Shown here: piece after piece, positions 58,201 to 64,000 of the stretch | Position numbering within the stretch: the first letter of the stretch is position 1 | How the letters are laid out: every line of letters starts with the position of its first letter | Assembly: GCA_026261815.1 (NCBI GenBank) | Contig: JAMPIT010000174.1 | Coordinates: 8,432,001-8,496,000 of the forward strand | Direction: 5' to 3' | Length of the DNA stretch: 64,000 bases | Source: Monarcha castaneiventris obscurior | Lineage: Eukaryota; Chordata; Aves; Passeriformes; Monarchidae | The notes under the pieces: model-generated | What the model was told of the DNA's origin: nothing | Seen by the model: only the letters and a program-made list of their open reading frames with translations | Databases searched by the model: none | Translations under genes and position numbers: made by a program

Positions 58201-61200
58201 AAGCCTTTATTAGTATTGCAGATGTGTTGTGGCTTTAGGCAGCCAAGTCTCAGTCAGCTGCTCCCTTCCACTCCCCCAATGCTTGCACCCCAGTGGAACT
58301 GAAAGGGGGAAAATCAGATAACTTGTGGGTTGATCTGAAGACAGTTCAATAGGTAAAGCAAAAACTGCATACACAAGCCAACTAAGAAATTTATTTTTGC
58401 ATGGGCAGGCAGGTGTTCAGCCACCCCCAGGAAAGCAGGGCTGCATCCCATGTAACAGCTACTTGGGAAGACAAACGCCATTCTTTCTGAATGTCCCCCA
58501 CCTCCTCCTTCCTACCCCAGATTTTATTGCTGAGTGCAATGTCATAAGGTATAGGATATTTCTCTGATGAGCTGGGCTCAGCTCTCCCAACTGTGTCCCT
58601 CTGAGCTTCTTGTGTGCCCCCAGTCAACTGGCTGTGATGAGATTTAAGCACTGTTCAGCAAAGCTGAAACATCAGTCTGCTGTCAGCACTGTTTTCAGCA
58701 CAAATCCAAAACATAGCACTGTAGGAGCTACTAGGAAGAAAATTAACTCTATCCCAGGTAAAACTTCGTAGACTATGTCTGAGTCCCACTTAACTAATTG
58801 TTCACATCTGCCAATTGGCCAGTTCCTCATCCATTTAGTATTATTTCTTAATATTGCATGATGCTAATTTTAAAACTAATTTGTCCCAAATGTCAGCAAA
58901 AATAAGTTTAGTTAATAAATTTAGTTCTGAGAAAATTTGTAGTCTAACTCTAAAACTAGCAACTCAAAAAGAATATTTTCCATAAAAATGTACTAACTGA
59001 CCTAAATTGCATTATGACTATTAATTATTGAATTCCACATCTGAGTTTTATTTCTTTGATATGATCTGATTTGTTGATTTAACAATGTGTAATTTGTCAG
59101 TATGTCCTAATTTCTGAGTATTATGTTTTATGCATCTTTCTTTTTTTTTTAATTGAAGTGTCACAGTATAACACTTCTGTGGTTCAGCTTTCTGTTGTTC
59201 CCATGTACTTGGAATGAAATAGAGATAAGAAAATGATGCTTCTTCCCTGGAGAAGCAGCCATTTATCTCAGTGTAAGACTCCTACTTTTCTTGTATGAAC
59301 TAAAGGGTTGTATTGTACTAAGCTTATATTCAGCTTTATAGAAGGTTATCTATTTCTTGGTGCTGGAGACAGTAATGAAACTTTTTCAGTGGATATGTCT
59401 TATCCATTAACTTTCAGAAGAAGCAATTTCATGAATATTTTATTATTTACAGTAGAATTGCAGGGGGATGGAGATGTGCGTGCTTTGTTTTTCCCAACAT
59501 ATGCCTTCCAAATCAATAAAATATTGTGGAGAAAGTAACTTCCCTGAAGCTGTCAGGACTTGTTTAGCAAGGCAGCTTCTATAGTCCTAAACTGTTACAG
59601 CATCAGCTGGACTTTTAAAGGAGCACAAGGTCAGCTCTGTATAAATTCACTGATGGTGCTAATCTGTGCTAGGCTGAGAGAATGAGAGCAGCAACCATGG
59701 CAGGGAGAACTTGACTTGGAACCAGAAGTGCTGGGACATTTGTGATTACCAGGGAGAGGAGTGTCAGGAGTCTAGAAGCTGCCCTAGCACATGAAAATTC
59801 TTCTAAAGCAACATGAGGAGTTCAGACCAGAAGTGTTTGGGAGGAGAGCATCAGCCACATTGTGGCCAAGCTGGAGATGCTCAGGAATTCTGAGAAGACT
59901 CTTTGGTTGGTTGGTTTTTTCAATAGGAAAGCTCCTTGTTTATTAAACATAAAACTTCTGCATAAGCACCTCCACCAAACTGCAGTGAAGAGCGTAACTG
60001 TGGTTCAAAATGAGAGAATGGGTGGTGGTGGGGCGGTGAGTTTCAGTAGGTTATGTACAGGCATGGACTCCTTTGTGCCAGCTTGAGGATACACATAGAG
60101 TCAAATTTGAGCCAATCAAAATGGGAGCTGTGTATTCACCTCTGGATTGATGTTCAGCCAGATCAGTTCTCTGACCTGTCAGCCAGATCAGTTCTCTGAC
60201 CTGTCATACTCAAGTAGGGACTGCATAACTAGTCAAGTTGGAATAAGAGAGGAGATGGGGCAACCTTTTCATAACTGTGTTGCACGGAAGAATGGATTTA
60301 GGTTGATTTCCAGTAATTCATGGGACTGCATCCTGCAAATACATGGAGATCAGAACAGTGATTTATTCAGTAAAAATTAAACTTTAATTACCCTAAAGGC
60401 TTCAATAAAACACCAGAAGAAGCATATCTAAGTACCTTAAGGTTTATATTAAAAATGATCTTGTGTTTTATGAATGTTCATTAAATTATTGGCAGGATGG
60501 GAAGGCAGAATTGTAATAGCTAACATTAGCCAGGTAAGGTTAACCTTTGTGTGCTGCTTCTAGATGTAATGAGGAGAGAGAGAGGGCCTGCTAAAGGCTA
60601 AAGGAGCTTTTGTGGAGTGTGACTGGGGAACATGGCATTTTCTTTCAGCTGTGATTTACTCATGTTAGGACTTTAGAGGATGCATCATTTAGTTGCATAA
60701 GCTAAAGCTGAGTATTTGTTAAGTAACACTCCATGTGTGTGTGTATGTTTATACATATTCTTTTTCAGGTGGAGGAATCCCTTCCTGGGATGCTGTTAGT
60801 GCCTTGCTGTGCTCTCATTGCAATGCCCCCAGACTCTATCAGGCCTCCTGGCCTGATGGGATACTCTCTTCTCTGTCTCGACAGAGAAGTGTAAATGTTG
60901 CAATAACCTAAAATGAAATCAGGAGGAAGTAGCTGGGTAAATGGACATTAAAAAGGCATCTGATGTGTTCTGCAGTTCTCTGCATAAAAACATAAAGTAC
61001 AAGTCTTGCCTATATTGATTTGTGCCTTGTATGCAGTTTTTGTTCCATGGCCAAGTACATTCTGAAATCTCTCATGCATACTGTGTTCTTTTTTGCCAGG
61101 AACTCGATAAAGAACTTCCAGTGTTACAACCTTACTTTGTTCAAATGCCAGAAGACGCTGGCAATACAGGAGCTGGTATGCGAGTCACGTGGCTGGGACA

Positions 61201-62767
61201 TGCCACAGTTATGGTGGAAATGGATGAACTTGTATTTCTTACTGACCCAATCTTCAGCCAGAGAGCCTCCCCTATTCAGCTGTTGGGCCCCAAGCGCTTC
61301 CGAGGGCCTCCGTGCACAGTGGCGCAGCTCCCCAGGATCGACGCGGTGTTGATCAGCCACACGCACTACGATCACCTGGACTACAGCACTGTGGCCAGCC
61401 TGAACGAACGCTTTGGCAGCGAGCTGCGCTGGTTCGTGCCTCTGGGGCTCCTGCAGTGGATGCAGAGATGTGGCTGTGAGAATGTGATTGAACTGGACTG
61501 GTGGGAAGAGAACTGTGTCCCTGGTCACGATGCGGTAACTTTTGTCTTCACCCCTTCCCAACATTGGTGCAAAAGGACTGTGACAGATGATAACAAGGTT
61601 CTCTGGGGCAGCTGGTCTGTCTTGGGACCTTGGAATAGGTTTTTCTTTGCAGGAGACACTGGATATTGTTTTGCTTTTGAACAAATAGGTAAAAGGTTTG
61701 GACCTTTCGATCTTGCAGCCATCCCCATTGGAGCTTATGAGCCAAGGTAGGAAAATCAGAGTTTGAGCAAAATACATAAATGAAATTATATACTGATGAC
61801 AAAAAATACACCCAGAAGTTAAAACTATAGGTGTACTTTATTAAAAAGCACGTGTATGTATGATGTTTTTGGAGAGTTTTTTCTTCAGACTTAAGGACAG
61901 CAAGGATGAATCAGCAGTCCTTCTTCCCTTAAAAATGTTGAGTAAAAATATGGAATTACTCTGCCTTTTTTTCTGAAACAGCATCATTTAATCCAGCCTA
62001 TTCCAGTGTATGTCATCTGCTGCATTTTTCCCTTGCTTCAGTCTTTGCCCTGGTTTTGCAACTCATCTGGAGACAAAGATGACTTGGTTATCAAGTATGA
62101 AAGATTTGTTTGCTCAGGAGAGCAAACTTTTCTCCTTTTGGAGAAAACACTTAGACAATAGCACTCATATAATGCTGGAAGGAAAGCATGTATGGGCTGG
62201 GAAAGGAAGACAGGAATCCAAATGGCATGGTAAAAATCCAGTATCTTTCAAGAATTGCCAAGTTCTCTCTTCTGTTTTGCCTGTTCCCTTGGGCTATCTC
62301 TGAAGCACATACTTTTTGGTGTGTACTGCTAGCACAAAATCTTTTCAGGGATGGATTTAAAGTTTCAGCCTTAATGCCTTAAGGCCCCAGTAGTATGTCC
62401 TTATACTATTGAAAACAGAGATTAAAAAAATCCTTCACAAAGGGAGTACAATACATGGACTGCTGTTTCATGGGTATGTTGGTGTATGTTAGTTTCCTGA
62501 TTTTGAGTGTTCTGTATTTTGTCCAGGTGTACATGCTTATGATTTTTTTGATTAGGTAAGCATATGTTTCTTTTCGTTCTTTGCAATGGAAATAAATGAG
62601 AAGTCTTGCACTGAATTAGGTGACACAAAAAAGTTGTGCTTTGTTTTGGCAGGTGGTTTATGAAATACCAGCATGTGGACCCTGAAGAAGCAGTAAGAAT
62701 ACATATTGATGTTCAAGCAAAGAAGTCTGTAGCAATTCATTGGGGGACCTTTGCTTTAGCAAATGAG
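54908..62767 (+). CDS. NAPEPLD: N-acyl-phosphatidylethanolamine-hydrolysing phospholipase D, 3' partial, three coding exons
   Basis: Family knowledge: a membrane-associated zinc hydrolase of the metallo-beta-lactamase fold that cleaves N-acyl-phosphatidylethanolamine to N-acylethanolamines (such as anandamide) and phosphatidic acid. Seen: coding exons 54908-55204, 61100-61746 and 62653-62767 give residues 1-353 in one frame; human has 393, so the last exon (about 40 residues, starting HYLEPP in human) is outside. Zinc ligands by alignment: HTHYDH = H186, H188, D190, H191; H254 in SQHWC; D285 in AGDTGY; H344 in AIHWG. All are present. The N-terminal 90 residues are polar and variable, as in mammals. 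The ATG at 54908 matches MDxN of the human start. At least one non-coding 5' exon in the CpG island is expected. Confidence 0.97.
58230..58775 (-). mobile_element. solo LTR of an avian endogenous retrovirus in NAPEPLD intron 2
   Basis: Related to the LTR at 34.0-34.3 kb: shared are GTGTGCCCCCAG, AAGCACTGTTCAGCA, TTTTCAGCACAAATCCAAAA and GAAGAAAATTAACTCTATC. The - strand is sense: TACC-TGGGATAGAG at the 5' end near 58770 and AATAAATTTCTTAG poly(A) region near 58390. More complete than the first copy. Boundaries are approximate. No viral genes are present, so this is a recombined solo LTR. Confidence 0.75.
60156..60205. repeat. 25-bp perfect tandem duplication
   Basis: Two identical copies of a unit that starts AGCCAGATCAGTTCTCTGAC and ends CTGTC, 60156-60180 and 60181-60205. 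Confidence 0.95.
60777..60889. repeat. three short perfect inverted repeats
   Basis: ATCCC/GGGAT at 60777-60791 (5-bp stem), ATCAGGCC/GGCCTGAT at 60838-60857 (8-bp stem, 4-nt loop) and CTTCTCTGTC/GACAGAGAAG at 60868-60889 (10-bp arms, 2-nt gap). Confidence 0.8.
61100..61746 (+). CDS. NAPEPLD: NAPEPLD main catalytic exon
   Basis: Acceptor TTGCCAG; encodes [19 protein letters not shown] to IPIGAYEP(R); donor GTAGGA. It carries six of the seven metal ligands. GC and CpG rise sharply in the middle (about 61280-61470). Confidence 0.98.
61747..62652 (+). other. NAPEPLD intron 3
   Basis: AT-rich unique sequence; nothing else recognised. Confidence 0.7.
62653..62767 (+). CDS. NAPEPLD: NAPEPLD penultimate exon
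   Basis: Encodes [20 protein letters not shown] to TFALANE, including His344 of the metal site. Donor GTAAAG. Confidence 0.97.
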
Positions 62768-64000
62768 GTAAAGTGCAACGCTTAACGTGAGTTCAGATTT
62801 CCAAGGACTAGACAGTCATTAGTGGAGCTTTGCTTGTGCAGTTTAACCTACATATCTGTAAATGTAAACATAAAATGTGGACTTTGTATGAGTGAAAAGT
62901 TACTACTCTATGTACTGCTGTTCAAAACAATGCTTAGCTTTTCATAACCAATTACATCAAATATTTCCATGGTTAAGGAAGTACAGAGTTATTGAAACAA
63001 ATGTGGGAGATTTCTGATATCCAGATGCTGAGGAGCATAACAGATGAGGACACATGCAGTATTATGCATTACATTATGCAGTAATAAAAACAAACTCAGT
63101 GGTGCATCACTTGGAGATAATAAGAACTGCATGCTTGTAGGTCAATACAGTATTTATTAATTATGTCTGTCTAGTAAATATATGAGCAGTATTTTTAATA
63201 GTTGATTCAAAGTTAAAACCAGAAAGGATATGAAAAAAAAATTGAGTTATTCGGAGTTTTTGATCTTTTAAAATGTTTTTATTCCCCTCTACCCATCCCC
63301 TCCCCCCCCCCCCCCGCCCAAGTTCACAGATCTAATAAGAAGGTTACCCAGATACCTTCACAACAACTAAAAATGTATTGAAATAGGAAGTGTCTACGTT
63401 TGCTTTGATACTGTCTGGTAGCTGTTTTTCAGCTTTGTCTTTGCATCAGTTGCACCACTTTATCTCCTAATTCATTCCTGGTAGTGTAATCACTTGCTCG
63501 GTCATGATGTTCTGTCTCGGCTGTGCTTCCTCCCAGCTCATCGTGCACACCCTTGGCAGAGCATGGAGGGAACATAGGGCGCTTGGATAGAACATTTCCT
63601 GTCCCGAGTGTTTCCAGTAAAGGTTGTTACTAGTGCCCGCGGTACAAACGTTACTGTGTATTTAGGAGCACACCAAAAAAAAAAAAAAAAAAAAGATTAC
63701 TCGCTGATGATGCCTTTTCTGAAATGTAACAAATAACAAATAAAAGAAAAACTTGAGGGGGGCCACACTGACAGAGCCGGGTGTTCAGACAGGACCGCTG
63801 ACAGCTTGGGTTTACAGAGCAAGGGAAAGCGCCAGCTGCTGGCGGGCAGCGCTTCCGCCGAAGGGATCTATTGCTGCATCGAAGACGACCGAGTTACTCT
63901 GCAACTATATATCAGCGTTCTTATCGTTCAAAAACTTAAAATGAACCCAAACATTTTAGTTTGACAAATATCCTTTTCCTCCCCCCGTTTTTTGGAGCAG
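62768..64000 (+). other. NAPEPLD intron 4 (to window edge)
   Basis: Contains C14 at 63302-63315, A20 at 63675-63694 and a CpG-enriched stretch at about 63480-63930. The window ends in a pyrimidine tract followed by GGAGCAG, which could be the acceptor of the final coding exon, but no coding sequence is visible. Confidence 0.55.

Larger units (their letters stand above)
55205..61099 (+). other. NAPEPLD intron 2
   Basis: AT-rich unique sequence apart from an LTR at about 58230-58775, a 25-bp tandem duplication at 60156-60205 and a set of short inverted repeats at 60777-60889. Confidence 0.65.

Noticed and set aside
61124..61777. 217-codon minus-strand frame opposite NAPEPLD exon 3.
   Set aside because: It mirrors the well-conserved NAPEPLD exon on the + strand and has no recognisable domain.
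63700..63775. TGATGATG followed by CTGA motifs, suggestive of a C/D-box snoRNA.
   Set aside because: The box spacing is wrong (first CTGA about 10 nt away), there is no terminal stem and the flanks are homopolymer-rich.

Overview
The window is nuclear DNA from a bird. All genes have spliced vertebrate exon structures with GT-AG introns. The dispersed repeats are CR1 LINE fragments, including copies ending in the CR1-type ATTCTATG tail, plus solo LTRs of avian endogenous retroviruses. The intronic and intergenic DNA is AT-rich, with two sharp CpG islands. The LTR types look like those of songbirds, but the species cannot be fixed from this evidence.

Three conserved housekeeping-type genes account for essentially all convincing coding sequence. 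(1) DNAJC2 (MPP11/ZRF1/zuotin), + strand, 1-15916. The window opens inside coding exon 1; seventeen exons give 609 visible residues and the stop. (2) PMPCB (beta subunit of the mitochondrial processing peptidase), - strand, 24106-16141. It is complete: 13 coding exons that sum to 1461 nt (486 aa plus stop). It meets DNAJC2 tail to tail, with the two stop codons 224 bp apart. (3) NAPEPLD (N-acyl-phosphatidylethanolamine phospholipase D), + strand. A CpG-island promoter lies near 43.2-44.6 kb and the coding start is at 54908. Three coding exons give residues 1-353, and the last roughly 40 residues lie past the right edge. The order and orientation DNAJC2 / PMPCB (convergent), then PMPCB / NAPEPLD (divergent), matches the mammalian 7q22-type neighbourhood.

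Region by region: 1-15.9 kb is DNAJC2, with unique introns and one short CR1 scrap. 16.1-24.1 kb is PMPCB, with a CR1 in its first intron. 23.7-24.7 kb is the PMPCB CpG island, with GC boxes, an NRF1-like site and two ZNF143-like sites. 24.7-43.1 kb is AT-rich intergenic DNA with a retroelement cluster at 31.9-36.0 kb, including a perfect 24-unit ATGGA tract on a CR1 tail. 43.1-44.6 kb is the NAPEPLD CpG island, with a 38-bp minisatellite. 44.6-54.9 kb is NAPEPLD intron 1; 55.2-61.1 kb is intron 2, with one solo LTR; the remainder is NAPEPLD exons 3 and 4 and flanking introns.

The genes do not form a pathway. DNAJC2 is a ribosome-associated co-chaperone and chromatin factor, PMPCB removes mitochondrial presequences, and NAPEPLD makes N-acylethanolamines. 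I found no evidence for an undescribed biological system. The interesting points are regulatory and structural: overlapping 3' ends, a tandem splice acceptor, duplicated promoter motifs, a donor-containing minisatellite and a satellite-like CR1 tail.
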